Of a DNA stretch of 38,472 nt, positions 14,021-22,180 are shown one piece after another; positions within the stretch are counted from its first letter, which is position 1, and each line of letters starts with the position of its first letter. The DNA is from Methanobacteriota archaeon (lineage in GTDB: Archaea; JAADCQ01; Methanopyri; Methanopyrales; Methanopyraceae). The position numbers and the translations under genes were made by a program. The DNA is taken from assembly GCA_027064305.1 (NCBI GenBank), contig JAMOPY010000030.1:1-38472 (forward strand). Direction: 5' to 3'. Under the pieces are notes generated by a model. That model worked only from the letters and a program-made list of their open reading frames with translations. It ran no database searches and was not told where the DNA came from.

Positions 14021-14045
14021 AACCGTTACGAAAATCGTAACGATA
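14021..14045 (+). repeat. tRNA-trailer element, copy 2 (inverted repeat)
   Basis: Begins eight bases after A73 of tRNA-Met. It contains the perfect inverted repeat CGTTACGA-AAA-TCGTAACG (8-bp stem, 3-base loop) and shares 20 of 25 bases with copy 1 at 10996-11020, in the same orientation relative to the tRNA. Lies 15 bases before the DUF763 start codon. Confidence 0.7.
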
Positions 14046-14059
14046 CGGGGCTGAGGTCG

Positions 14060-15130
14060 TTGCCCCGCGCCGCCGACCTCCGACTGGTTCGCTGCCCCCC
14101 ACCCCGACACTTCCCCGAGATGGTCCGACTCTCCCGCGAGCTCTTCCGCCTCATTGTCGAGGAGCACGGGACCGAGGGCGCCCTCCGCCGCCTCGCCGAC
14201 CCCCGCTGGTTCCAATCCCTCGCCTGCCTCCTGGGCTACGAGCGGGACACCTCCGGCAGCACGACCGTCGTCACCGCCGCCCTCCGCGAGGCCCTGGACC
14301 CCGAGGAGCACGGGCTCACCCTCGTCGGCGGGAAGGGCCGGCTGGGGCTCCGAACCCCGGAGCTCATCCGCGAGCGGGCCGAGGCGCTCGACGTGGACCC
14401 CGAGCCCCTGATCGACGCCAGCCGGCTCGCGGCCAAGTCCGACACGGTCTGCCTGCAGGACGGGCACGACCTCTACCACCACACGATCGCCTTCGACGAG
14501 TCGGGCCGCTGGGTCGTGATCCAGCAGGGGATGAACCCGGAGGCGCGCACCGCCCGCCGGTACCACTGGAGCTGGCGGGAGGCGGAGCGCTTCACCGAGC
14601 GGCACCCCGTGGCCGCCAGCGCGCCCGCCGACGTGCTCTCCCTCCAGGGGGACCGACCGGCCGGGTGTCGCCGGGCGATCCTGGACCTGGTCTCCGAGGG
14701 ACCGGACCGGGTCCTGCGCGAGTGGAGGAGGGTGCGGGCCGCGATCCGCGGGCCCCTGGACCGGTTCCTCGACGCGGACCGCGGGGTGGAGGTGCCGGAG
14801 GGGATCCTGCGCCGCCTGCCGCGCCGGCTGGACCGGGGGGCGCTGGAGCGGCTGTACGAGCGGGACCCCGAGGACTTCACGGACCTCCTGCGAACGCGCG
14901 GGGTCGGACCCTCGCTCACGCGGGCCCTGGCCCTGATCGCGGAGGTGGTGCACGGGGAGGGGCCCGACTACCGGGACCCGGCGGAGTACACGCTCGCGTT
15001 CGGGTGCAAGTCCGGGGACCCGTTCCCCGTGGACCGGGAGCTCATGTCGCTGGCCGCCGAGCTCCTGGAGCGGGTGGACTCGCGCCGGCTGCGCCGGTTC
15101 CTCCGGGCGCGCGGGCCCTCCCAGTCTTAA
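14060..15130 (+). CDS. DUF763 family protein
   Basis: 356 residues. The family (COG1415) is found mainly in archaea and thermophiles and has no established function. Matching features are the N-terminal ADLRLVRCPPPRHFPEMVRLSRE (family ADLPLH..PRWLFERM..L), the WFQSLACLLGYERDTSGSTT segment and the C-terminal DFTDLLRTRGVGPSLTRALALIAEV helix-hairpin-helix-like part. TTG 14060 was chosen because homology begins right after it and GAGGT precedes it. The family's usual first motif (LPLHxG) is altered. It lies 45 bases downstream of the tRNA-Met CCA. Confidence 0.82.
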   Translation: MPRAADLRLVRCPPPRHFPEMVRLSRELFRLIVEEHGTEGALRRLADPRWFQSLACLLGYERDTSGSTTVVTAALREALDPEEHGLTLVGGKGRLGLRTPELIRERAEALDVDPEPLIDASRLAAKSDTVCLQDGHDLYHHTIAFDESGRWVVIQQGMNPEARTARRYHWSWREAERFTERHPVAASAPADVLSLQGDRPAGCRRAILDLVSEGPDRVLREWRRVRAAIRGPLDRFLDADRGVEVPEGILRRLPRRLDRGALERLYERDPEDFTDLLRTRGVGPSLTRALALIAEVVHGEGPDYRDPAEYTLAFGCKSGDPFPVDRELMSLAAELLERVDSRRLRRFLRARGPSQS

Positions 15131-15134
15131 AATA
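15127..15134 (+). promoter_or_regulatory. TATA box for the UPF0200-UPF0201-S4-EndA operon
   Basis: TTAAAATA overlaps the stop codon of the DUF763 gene. It is one of the clearest TATA boxes in the window. Expected transcription start is around 15157, leaving a short leader with GGGGGGTGA just before ATG 15172. Confidence 0.55.
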
Positions 15135-15171
15135 CGGGATTCCGGCGAGGAAAGCCCGGGGGGTGAGCGGG

Positions 15172-15765
15172 ATGCTGATCTGCGTGGTCGGCATGCCCGG
15201 GGCCGGGAAGGGTGAGTTCGTGCGGGTGGCGCGCGAGGAGGGCGTCCCGGTGGTTGTGATGGGGGACGCGGTGCGCCGGGAGGCGCGGCGCCGGGGCCTG
15301 GACGTGGGTGAGACCGCGCGGCGGCTGCGGGAGGAGCGCGGCATGGACGCGGTGGCCCGCCTGGTGGCGGACGAGGTGGAGCGGGAGCTGCGCCGGGTGG
15401 GCGTGGTCGTGGTGGACGGGGTGCGGAACCCGGAGGAGATCGAGTACTTCAAGAGCCGGTTCGGGGAGGAGTCCGTAGTCATCGTGGCCATCCACGCGTC
15501 CCCGGACACGCGGTTCGAGCGGCTGCGGGAGCGGGGTCGCGAGGACGACCCGGAGACGCGGCGGGAGTTCGAGGAGCGGGACGAGCGGGAGCTGGGGTTC
15601 GGCATCGGCGAGGTGATCTCCCGGGCGGACGTGATGATTGTGAACGAGCGGATCAGCCTGGGAGAGTTCCGAGAGAAGTGCCGGTCCGTGCTGCGCTCCC
15701 TGCTGAGGGGTGAGAACCCGCATGATCTCCCGGGTGGTCCTGACAACGTACGTGTACCCCACTGA
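15172..15765 (+). CDS. UPF0200 nucleotide kinase-like protein
   Basis: 197 residues. P-loop protein related to dephospho-CoA and adenylate kinases; function in archaea not settled. The Walker A loop is VVGMPGAGKGEFVRVA at the N-terminus; VVVDGVRNPEEIEYFK and the Arg-rich RFERLRERGREDDPET lid follow, all typical of UPF0200. ATG 15172 lies five bases after GGGTGA; GTG 15163 is an alternative. The last 44 bases overlap the UPF0201 gene, which implies coupled translation. Confidence 0.88.
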   Translation: MLICVVGMPGAGKGEFVRVAREEGVPVVVMGDAVRREARRRGLDVGETARRLREERGMDAVARLVADEVERELRRVGVVVVDGVRNPEEIEYFKSRFGEESVVIVAIHASPDTRFERLRERGREDDPETRREFEERDERELGFGIGEVISRADVMIVNERISLGEFREKCRSVLRSLLRGENPHDLPGGPDNVRVPH

Positions 15766-16216
15766 GGACGAGGAGAAGGTCCTGAAGGCGCTGGGGAACC
15801 TCTTCGACCTGGACCTGTTCGAGAAGGTGGGAGAGGAGCGGCTGGGCGACGTCAAGCGGATCGAGTTCGAGTGCCGGGGCCCGCAGGCCCGGCTCTCCCT
15901 GGGCCGGCTCTACGAGCGGCTGCGGGAGCAGGAGATCCTGGACGCGGCCCGGCGCGTGCTGCGGGAGGGCGTGACCGCGGAGGGCTCCATCCTCTTCCAC
16001 CTCAACAAGCAGGCCGCGTTCGCCAACGCGGTGAGCTTCTCGGAGGGCGGGGAGTCCCCCCTGGGCCCGATCGTCGTGGAGATCTTCCCGAAGGACCCGG
16101 ACGACGTCGACAAGGTGATCGACTGGCTGGCGCCGGAGACGATCGACGGCAAGCCGATCTACGAGGTGAGGAAGCCGCGCGTGCCCAAGCGGGAGGAGGG
16201 CGGGGAGCCGGGCTGA
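15722..16216 (+). CDS. UPF0201 protein (COG1931)
   Basis: 164 residues. Archaeal RNA-binding-like fold family, commonly linked to UPF0200. Signatures are YPTEDEEKVLKALGNLF, LREQEILDAARRVLREG, ILFHLNKQAAFANAVSF and SPLGPIVVEI with IDWLAPETIDGKPIYEV near the end. ATG 15722 is seven bases after GAGGGGTGAG. It shares the TEDEEKVL and nKQ/dKQ segments with the protein at 22782-23243, a distant relative in the exosome operon. Exact role unknown. Confidence 0.88.
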   Translation: MISRVVLTTYVYPTEDEEKVLKALGNLFDLDLFEKVGEERLGDVKRIEFECRGPQARLSLGRLYERLREQEILDAARRVLREGVTAEGSILFHLNKQAAFANAVSFSEGGESPLGPIVVEIFPKDPDDVDKVIDWLAPETIDGKPIYEVRKPRVPKREEGGEPG

Positions 16217-16428
16217 GGGCGCCCGTCGGCGGCCTGAGGCTCGACCAGTTCCTCGTCGCGTCGGGCGTCGCGGAGAGTCGCCGGCGCGCCCGCGAGCTGA
16301 TCAGGCGGGGCCGGGTCCGGGTCAACGGGCGCCGGGTGACCCGGCCCTGGTGGCTCGTGTTCGAGGGGGACGAGGTGCGGGTGGGGGACACGGTCCTGCG
16401 GGTGGTGCTCGATGACGGTAACCGGTGA
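16213..16428 (+). CDS. Small S4-domain RNA-binding protein, apparent CTG start
   Basis: 71 residues, essentially one S4 domain: RLDQFLVASGVAESRRRARELIRRGRVRVNGRRVTRP then FEGDEVRVGDTVL. Resembles stand-alone S4 proteins such as Hsp15/RqcP of bacteria, which bind rRNA or stalled ribosomes. No ATG, GTG or TTG exists in frame before the domain begins; CTG 16213 overlaps the UPF0201 stop (CTGA) and follows the G-rich GGAGGGCGGGGAGCCGGG, so CTG initiation is proposed. Its 3' end overlaps EndA by 17 bases. Function in ribosome or tRNA work is inference. Confidence 0.75.
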   Translation: MRAPVGGLRLDQFLVASGVAESRRRARELIRRGRVRVNGRRVTRPWWLVFEGDEVRVGDTVLRVVLDDGNR

Positions 16429-16918
16429 GCTGCGAGAGGGGAAGGTCCTGGTCCGGAACAAGCGCCAGGCGAACCGGCTCTACTCCTCCATGTACGGCAA
16501 GCCGTCCCGGGAGGGACTCTGGCTCTGGCCCGAGGAGGCGACGTTCCTCTGCGAGGTGGGCCGCTTGGAGGTCAAAAGGGAGGGAGAGAGGCTCACGCTG
16601 GACCGGCTGATCGAGGCGTTCCTGCGAGAGGACCCGCGGTTCCCGGTCCGCTACGCCGTCTACGCGGACCTGCGGCAGCGCGGCTGGAAGCCCAAGCCGG
16701 GTCGTCGGTTCGGCACCGACTTCCGCGCCTTCCGGGGCGAGGACGAGCGGATCGCGGTGAAGGTGCTGCACGAGGAGACCGACGACTTCACGCCCGAGGA
16801 CGTCCTGCGGTGGGTGCGGTCCCTCCGGGGCACCGAGTTCGACCTCGTCGTCGCCGTCGTGGACAACGACTTCGACGTCAACTACTACGAGTTCGAGGAG
16901 CTCACCGGCTCACTCTGA
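16412..16918 (+). CDS. endA: tRNA-splicing endonuclease homologue, likely non-catalytic subunit
   Basis: 168 residues, standard archaeal EndA length. N-terminal domain (GLWLWPEEATFLCEVGRLEV) and C-terminal catalytic-fold domain (RYAVYADLRQRGWKPKPGRRFGTDFRAF, then FDLVVAVVDNDFDVNYYEFEEL) both align with the family. The catalytic Tyr of GxDFRxY is Phe107, no His appears in the usual place about ten residues on, and the catalytic Lys region (VRSLRGTEFD) has no Lys. This suggests the structural subunit of a heteromeric (alpha-beta)2 enzyme that needs a catalytic partner elsewhere. ATG start after GGGTGGTG. It ends overlapping the convergent comD. Confidence 0.85.
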   Translation: MTVTGELREGKVLVRNKRQANRLYSSMYGKPSREGLWLWPEEATFLCEVGRLEVKREGERLTLDRLIEAFLREDPRFPVRYAVYADLRQRGWKPKPGRRFGTDFRAFRGEDERIAVKVLHEETDDFTPEDVLRWVRSLRGTEFDLVVAVVDNDFDVNYYEFEELTGSL

Positions 16919-17407
16919 CGCCCACAGGCGCGGCGTCAGGAACACGCCCACGGGCTCGCCGGCGGACTCCGCCGTCCGCCACGCGCCCTCGATCACGTCC
17001 AGGTCCTCGGGCCGCTCCACCACGTACGTGTGCAGGTTGAGCGCCTCCAGGATCCGGGGCGCGGCCTTCCCCATCCCCACCTGCGCCGGGATGTCCTCGT
17101 GCAGGTAGCCCCGGTGACTCATGAGCATCAGCAGCGGGAGCCGGTAGGTGAGGGTGAGGGAGCAGAGGGCGTTGACCGCGTTCCCGAGCCCCGAGTTCTG
17201 CATGACCAGCGCGGGCCTCTCCCCGGCCAGCGCCGCCCCCGCGCAGATCCCGACGCCCTCCTCCTCCCGGGAGACGCGCACGGTTCTGATGTCCGGGTGC
17301 TCCTCCAGCAGCTCGATCACGCCGCCCAGCAGGGAGCAGGGGAGCCAGCAGGCGAAGGTGATGCCGGCCCGCTCCAGCGCCTCCACGATCCGCTCGTCCA
17401 CGCTCAA
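16910..17407 (-). CDS. comD: Sulfopyruvate decarboxylase subunit alpha (ComD)
   Basis: 165 residues. With ComE it decarboxylates sulfopyruvate to sulfoacetaldehyde in coenzyme M synthesis. This is the pyrimidine-binding half of a thiamine diphosphate enzyme: ACWLPCSLLGG, the catalytic Glu in TVRVSREEEGVGICAGAALAG, and QNSGLGNAVNALCSL with MSHRGY. TTG 17407 follows GGTGAG by five bases. Located two bases after comA on the minus strand, while its partner comE is on the plus strand. Confidence 0.92.
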   Translation of the reverse strand: MSVDERIVEALERAGITFACWLPCSLLGGVIELLEEHPDIRTVRVSREEEGVGICAGAALAGERPALVMQNSGLGNAVNALCSLTLTYRLPLLMLMSHRGYLHEDIPAQVGMGKAAPRILEALNLHTYVVERPEDLDVIEGAWRTAESAGEPVGVFLTPRLWASE

Positions 17408-17409
17408 GG

Positions 17410-18180
17410 CTACTCACCGTCCAGCGCCACGCGACCCATCGTCTCGGCCCGCAGCCCGGCCCGCAGCGTCGCGAGCGGGATGACCTCATCCGGCGGCACG
17501 TTCGCGATGTTCACCTCCGGGCCGAACTTCACGATCAGCTCGAACTGCTGCTCCTTCTCCGGCGCCTCGAACATCACGCGCCGGATCCCGACACCCTTCA
17601 CGATCTCCGACAGGATCCGCACCCGCTCCCGCTTCTCCGCCCCCATCGGCCCGTGCTCCCCGCTCTCCCGCGCCTCCACGATCACGTACTCCGCGCCCGC
17701 CTCCACGCACCGCACCATCCGACCCACCATGTCCGACGGGGACAGGACCGAGTACTCCTCGTCCCGCTTCTTCCCCTCCTCCGCGTACACCGTGAACCCG
17801 TGCTCCCGCGCGAGCTCGATCAGCTCGCACTTCCGCTCGATGGACATCGGGATCATACCGTCCGAGATCTCGACCGCGTTGAACCCCAGCTCGTCCAGCT
17901 CGCTCAGGAAGTCCTCGAACGTGCCCTGGGACACGGCGATCTCCGCCAGCGTGCCGCCCGGGAACACGTCCAGCCCCGCGTCCGCGTACAGCTCCACCTT
18001 CTCCTTCACGATCTCCCGATCGATCAGCCGGGCCGTGCCCCAACCCATCTTCACGCCGGTCACGTACTCACCCGCCACCCTCAAGAACGAGCGCACGAAC
18101 TCCGGGGTCAACCCCTTGTCCAGCATGACCGTGGCACCGTCCACCCTCGGCACCCGGATCGACCGCTCAAACGCCTTCAT
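17410..18180 (-). CDS. comA: Phosphosulfolactate synthase (ComA)
   Basis: 256 residues. Catalyses addition of sulfite to phosphoenolpyruvate, the first step of methanogen coenzyme M synthesis. TIM-barrel family features: VMLDKGLTPEFVRSFLRVAGEYV near the N-terminus, TGVKMGWGTARL, FPGGTLAEIAVSQGTFEDFL, FNAVEISDGMIPM, and VIVEARESGEHGPMG. ATG 18180 chosen at MKAFERSIRVPR, where homology begins. It diverges from comE with a 61-base gap and is followed by comD. Confidence 0.94.
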   Translation of the reverse strand: MKAFERSIRVPRVDGATVMLDKGLTPEFVRSFLRVAGEYVTGVKMGWGTARLIDREIVKEKVELYADAGLDVFPGGTLAEIAVSQGTFEDFLSELDELGFNAVEISDGMIPMSIERKCELIELAREHGFTVYAEEGKKRDEEYSVLSPSDMVGRMVRCVEAGAEYVIVEARESGEHGPMGAEKRERVRILSEIVKGVGIRRVMFEAPEKEQQFELIVKFGPEVNIANVPPDEVIPLATLRAGLRAETMGRVALDGE

Positions 18181-18210
18181 ACGCGCCCCGCCCGGCGCCG
18201 CCGGCCTCCC

Positions 18211-18222
18211 ATCTTTAGTATG
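18211..18222. promoter_or_regulatory. Shared A/T-rich element between comA and comE
   Basis: ATCTTTAGTATG is the only A/T-rich stretch in the 61-base gap between the divergent comA and comE starts. On the plus strand CTTTAGTA is about 20-28 bases before the comE ATG; on the minus strand ACTAAAGA is about 30 bases before comA. One bidirectional TATA region may drive the whole coenzyme M cluster. Confidence 0.45.
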
Positions 18223-18241
18223 TTCCTCCGGGGGTCGTCGA

Positions 18242-18808
18242 ATGCGCCGCATCGAGGCCCTGAGGGTCGTGGGGCGGGTCGCGGACCGGCACGACGCGAT
18301 CGTCACCGTCCACCTCGGCTTCCCGGCCCGGGAGCTGTACCACGCGCACGATCGGCCGCTCAACTTCTACCTGCTCGGCGCGATGGGGCAGTCCTGCTCC
18401 GTCGGCCTCGGCCTCGCGCTGACCACGGAGCGCGAGGTGCTCGCCGTCGAGGGCGACGGCGGCCTCATGATGAACATGGGCATCCTGCCCACGATCGCGC
18501 AGGAGTCCCCGGAGAACTACACGCTCGTCCTCGTCGACAACTCCACGTACGCGACCACCGGCGACCAGCCCACCCCCTCCCACCTCATCGACTGGGAGGG
18601 GGTCGCCCGGGCGCACGGGCTGCGGTACTACGAGGCGGACGACCCGGAGGGGGCCCGGACCGCGCTGGAGCGGGCCCTCGACGCCCGCGGTCCCCGGATG
18701 GTCCGGCTGGAGGTGGAGCCCGGCAACGCGGACGTGCCGCTGATCGACCTCACCCCGGAGGAGATCAAGGTCCGCTTCACCCGGGCGCTCCGGGAGGATG
18801 AGCGTTGA
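18242..18808 (+). CDS. comE: Sulfopyruvate decarboxylase subunit beta (ComE)
   Basis: 188 residues. Carries the thiamine diphosphate-binding half of sulfopyruvate decarboxylase. The metal/cofactor motif is GDGGLMMNMGILPTIA (GDG with the later Asn), preceded by FYLLGAMGQSCSVGLGLAL and followed by DNSTYATTGDQPT. ATG 18242 is about seven bases after GGGGG. The longer frame upstream is antisense to comA and is not real. Its stop overlaps the comC start. Confidence 0.93.
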   Translation: MRRIEALRVVGRVADRHDAIVTVHLGFPARELYHAHDRPLNFYLLGAMGQSCSVGLGLALTTEREVLAVEGDGGLMMNMGILPTIAQESPENYTLVLVDNSTYATTGDQPTPSHLIDWEGVARAHGLRYYEADDPEGARTALERALDARGPRMVRLEVEPGNADVPLIDLTPEEIKVRFTRALREDER

Positions 18809-19827
18809 GGGTCGACCCGCGCGAGCTCCGGGCCTTCGTGGCCGAGGCCCTCTCGAGCGTGGGCGTCCCCCGGCGGGACGCCGAGGTCGCGGCCGAGGCG
18901 ATCGTGGAGGGGGATCTCCGCGGCTTCCACTCGCACGGCGTCCTGCGGCTCCCCGGGTACGTGGAGGGCCTCGAGCGGGGCGCCATCCGCGCCGAGGCCA
19001 CCCTCAGGCGGGTCTCGCGGCGCGGGGCCGTCCTCGTGTACGACGCCGCCCACTCGCTGGGGCACGTGGTGGGGCGTCGGGCCGCCCTGAAGGCCGTGGA
19101 GCTGGCCCGGGAGCATGGGGTGGGGGTGGTGGCGGTCCGGAACGCCTCCCACTACGGGATCGCCGGGTACTACACGACGCTGATCGCCGAGCGGGGGATG
19201 GTGGGGTTCGCCACCTGCGGGACCGAGCCGGCGGTCGCCCCGTACGGGGGCTCTCGGGCCGTGCTGGGGACGAACCCGATCTCCATCGCGCTCCCGCGCC
19301 GGGACGGTCCTCCCATCGTCGTGGACATGGCCACCAGCCGCGTCTCCCGGGGGAAGATCCTGCAGGCGCGGAAGGAGGGGCGCGAGATCCCGGAGGGCTG
19401 GGCCGTGGGCCCGGACGGTGAGCCCACCACGGACCCGGAGCGGGCGCTGGAGGGGGCCCTGCTCCCGTTCGGCGGTCACAAGGGGTACGCGCTCGGGCTG
19501 GCGCTGGAGGTGCTCGCGGGCCCGGCCGTGGGGGCGGCGGCCGGTCGGGAGGTGCGGGGCACGACGGATCCCACGGTCCCGTGCAACAAGGGCGACCTGT
19601 TCGCGGCGTTGGACCTCTCCGCGCTGGTCGACGAGCACGAGTACTTCGAGCGGCTGGAGCGGCTGGTGGCGGAGGTGAAGGAGTCGGGGGAGGAGGTGCT
19701 GCTGCCGGGTGAGCCGGAGTTCCGGCGCCGGGAGCGGGCGCTCCGGGAGGGTCTGCGGCTGCCGGAGGGGTCGGTGCGGGCGGTCCGGGAGGTCGCGGAG
19801 CGGTTGGGGCTGGAGTCCCCGGTCTAG
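18805..19827 (+). CDS. comC: L-sulfolactate dehydrogenase (ComC)
   Basis: 340 residues. Member of the malate/L-lactate dehydrogenase-like family; next to ComA, ComD and ComE the best call is ComC, which oxidises sulfolactate to sulfopyruvate. Visible: [37 protein letters not shown] (catalytic His), [11 protein letters not shown] and [13 protein letters not shown] (nucleotide-binding region) and [21 protein letters not shown] start overlaps the comE stop (TTGA). A malate dehydrogenase role cannot be excluded by sequence. The stop codon shares a CTAG with the convergent leuA gene. Confidence 0.88.
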   Translation: MRVDPRELRAFVAEALSSVGVPRRDAEVAAEAIVEGDLRGFHSHGVLRLPGYVEGLERGAIRAEATLRRVSRRGAVLVYDAAHSLGHVVGRRAALKAVELAREHGVGVVAVRNASHYGIAGYYTTLIAERGMVGFATCGTEPAVAPYGGSRAVLGTNPISIALPRRDGPPIVVDMATSRVSRGKILQARKEGREIPEGWAVGPDGEPTTDPERALEGALLPFGGHKGYALGLALEVLAGPAVGAAAGREVRGTTDPTVPCNKGDLFAALDLSALVDEHEYFERLERLVAEVKESGEEVLLPGEPEFRRRERALREGLRLPEGSVRAVREVAERLGLESPV

Positions 19828-21326
19828 CCCTCCTCCCGCCGCTGGACCAGCCGGTTCACGCCGCTGACGAAGGCCCGGACGCTGGCCATCACGATGTCCT
19901 CGGAGGCCCCGCGGGCCGTGACCACGTTCCCCTCCTCGTCCTCCAGCTTCACGACCACCTCCGCCAGCGCGTCGGTGCCCCCGGTGACCGCCTCCAGCCG
20001 GTACTCCCGGAGCTCCACGTCCAGGCCCAGCTCCTCGATCGCCTCCCGCAGGGCCCGGAGGGCCGCGTCCACGGGCCCCACGCCCGTCGCGGCCGCGCTC
20101 CGCTCCTCGCCCTTCAGGCGCACGCGCACGGAGGAGGTGGGCGTGACCCGATTCCCCGTCATGACGGCCAACTCCTCCAGCCGGACCGCCGCCTCGGACT
20201 CGGGCACCTCGCCCACCACGTCCCGGGCGATCGCCTCCAGGTCCTCCTCGGTCACCCGCTTGCCCTTGTCGCCCAGCTCCTTCACCCGGCGCACGATCTC
20301 CCGCAGCTGCTCCTCGTCCACCTCGATCCCCAGCTCCTCCAGCTTCTTCTTGATCGCGTGCCGGCCCGCGTGCTTGCCGAGCACGATCCGGCGCCGGTGC
20401 CCCACGTCCTCCGGCCGGATCGGCTCGTACGTCTCCGCGCACTTGATCACGCCGTGCGAGTGGATCCCGGACTCGTGCGCGAACGCGTTCTCGCCCACGA
20501 TCGGCGCGTTGGGCGGGACGACCACGCCCGTGAGCCGCTCGACGAGCCGGGACAGCTCGACCAGCATCTCCGTCCTCACGTCCAGGTCGAGCCCGTAGAG
20601 GGCCTTCAGGGCCATGACGAACTGCTCGAGCGACGCGTTCCCCGCCCGCTCCCCGATCCCGTTCACGGTCACGTGCGCCTGCTCCGCGCCCGCCTCCACG
20701 GCGGCCAGCGAGTTCGCCACGGCCAGCCCGAAGTCGTCGTGACAGTGCACGCTCACGGGCACGTCGAGCGCGTCCACGATCCGGCGGACCAGCCGGTACA
20801 TGCGCGGCGGGGTCATCACGCCCACCGTGTCCGGCACGTTGATCCGGTCCGCGCCCGCCTCCACGGTAGCTTTATAAACCTCCAGCAGGAAATCCGGGTC
20901 GGTTCGCGTCGCGTCCTCCGCCGAGAACTCCACCGTCACCCCGTGCTCCTTCGCGTACTCGACCCCCTCCACCGCCCGCTCCAGCGCCTCCTCCCGGCTC
21001 ATCTCCAGCTTGTGCTTCAGGTGGATGTCCGACGTGGCGATGAACACGTGCACGCAGTCCACGCCCGCCTCGACCGCCGCGTCGATGTCCCTCCGGACGC
21101 AGCGCGCCAGCCCGCACACCTCCGCGTCCAGACCCTCGCCGGCGATCGCCTTGACCGCCTCGAACTCGCCCTCGCTCGCCACCGGGAACCCGGCCTCGAT
21201 CGTGTCCACGCCGAACTCGTCCAGCTTCCGCGCGATCGTCAGCTTCTCCTCCTTCGTCAGGCTGACCCCGGGCGTCTGCTCCCCGTCCCGCAGCGTCGTG
21301 TCGAAGATGCGGACCCGCTCCGGCAC
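19824..21326 (-). CDS. leuA: 2-Isopropylmalate synthase family (LeuA type)
   Basis: 500 residues. N-terminal TIM barrel with the [14 protein letters not shown] signature, [11 protein letters not shown] metal-binding motif and [14 protein letters not shown]; then a linker and a C-terminal LeuA-dimer regulatory domain (about residues 365-495). The regulatory domain argues against homocitrate synthase AksA, which is shorter. [11 protein letters not shown] and HCHDDFG favour 2-isopropylmalate synthase over the close relative citramalate synthase (CimA), but that distinction is not certain. GTG start after GGGAGAGTAGG. Convergent with comC. Confidence 0.85.
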   Translation of the reverse strand: MPERVRIFDTTLRDGEQTPGVSLTKEEKLTIARKLDEFGVDTIEAGFPVASEGEFEAVKAIAGEGLDAEVCGLARCVRRDIDAAVEAGVDCVHVFIATSDIHLKHKLEMSREEALERAVEGVEYAKEHGVTVEFSAEDATRTDPDFLLEVYKATVEAGADRINVPDTVGVMTPPRMYRLVRRIVDALDVPVSVHCHDDFGLAVANSLAAVEAGAEQAHVTVNGIGERAGNASLEQFVMALKALYGLDLDVRTEMLVELSRLVERLTGVVVPPNAPIVGENAFAHESGIHSHGVIKCAETYEPIRPEDVGHRRRIVLGKHAGRHAIKKKLEELGIEVDEEQLREIVRRVKELGDKGKRVTEEDLEAIARDVVGEVPESEAAVRLEELAVMTGNRVTPTSSVRVRLKGEERSAAATGVGPVDAALRALREAIEELGLDVELREYRLEAVTGGTDALAEVVVKLEDEEGNVVTARGASEDIVMASVRAFVSGVNRLVQRREEG

Positions 21327-21390
21327 CCTACTCTCCCAGCAGAAAGGAACGCCCCTCGACCACCGTCAGAACCCCCGAGGGGAGCCGGCG

Positions 21391-22122
21391 TTGGCCCGGG
21401 AGGACCTGAGGAAGGAGCTGGAGCGGCTGATCGACCGCATCGAGGACGCCGAGCTCCGCGACCTCGTTAAGAAGCTTTTGGAGGAGGGCCTCTCGCACGA
21501 GGAGGCGCCCGAACCCATGGACCTCGAGGAGGCCCCCGCCAGCCGCAAGGGGCACCACTCCTACCCGGGCGGCCTCCTGGAGCACACCGTCGCCACCGCC
21601 AAGCTCGCCCTCGCCATGGCGGAGGTCTTCGAGGAGGTCTACGGCGTGCGGGTTGACCGGGACCTCATCCTCGCCGCCGCCCTCCTCCACGACCTCGGCA
21701 AGGCCACCTCCTACGAGGAGGGCGAGGCCGGGTACAAGTACTCCGACTTCGCCCGCCGGCTCGACCACCTCACCGCCGTGACCGCCGAGCTCTACGCGCG
21801 CGGCGCCCCCCTGGAGCTGATCCACGCGGTCGCCGCCCACCACGGCCGGGGCAGCCCCGTCCCCCCGAACACCCCGGAGGCCCTCATCGTGCACCTCGCC
21901 GACAACGCCGACGCCCAGTTCGCGGAGGAGGTCATCCGGGCGGCGCGCGGGATCGTCCGGGCCCGACTGCAGGAGCTGGGTGAGGAGCCCACGGACGAGC
22001 TCGTGGACGCCATCCTCGACCGCCTCACGCCCACCGAGGTGTTCCTGACCCGGGTGCGCGAGGGCCGGGACGCGGTGCGGAGGCTCATCGCCGAGGCGCT
22101 GGAGGAGGTGCGGGAGGAGTGA
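21391..22122 (+). CDS. HD-domain metal-dependent phosphohydrolase
   Basis: 243 residues. The HD motif residues are in order: GHHSYPGGLLEHTVATAKLAL (first His), LAAALLHDLGKATSY (HD pair) and AHHGRGS, then HLADNADAQ (final Asp). Archaeal HD proteins of this type may cleave nucleic-acid or nucleotide phosphodiesters; substrate unknown. TTG 21391 is six bases after GAGGGGAG; upstream frame overlaps leuA and is not used. It precedes the L15e promoter, so it is probably a separate unit. Confidence 0.85.
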   Translation: MAREDLRKELERLIDRIEDAELRDLVKKLLEEGLSHEEAPEPMDLEEAPASRKGHHSYPGGLLEHTVATAKLALAMAEVFEEVYGVRVDRDLILAAALLHDLGKATSYEEGEAGYKYSDFARRLDHLTAVTAELYARGAPLELIHAVAAHHGRGSPVPPNTPEALIVHLADNADAQFAEEVIRAARGIVRARLQELGEEPTDELVDAILDRLTPTEVFLTRVREGRDAVRRLIAEALEEVREE

Positions 22123-22130
22123 GCCTCGGG

Positions 22131-22143
22131 TAAACACTTAAGC
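22131..22143 (+). promoter_or_regulatory. Putative promoter of the exosome superoperon
   Basis: TAAACACTTAAGC lies 38 bases before the L15e ATG in the only sizeable gap (58 bases) upstream of the long plus-strand run to 31229. Expected start about 22165, leaving a short leader with GGGGAGGGGAGC as ribosome binding site. Confidence 0.45.
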
Positions 22144-22180
22144 CCGGGCCGGCGCGGGCGCGGGGAGGGGAGCGGGAACC

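Noticed and set aside
17030-18241. Plus-strand open frame continuous with comE
   Set aside because: It is the antisense of comA and comD, which have clear family motifs; the real comE begins at 18242.
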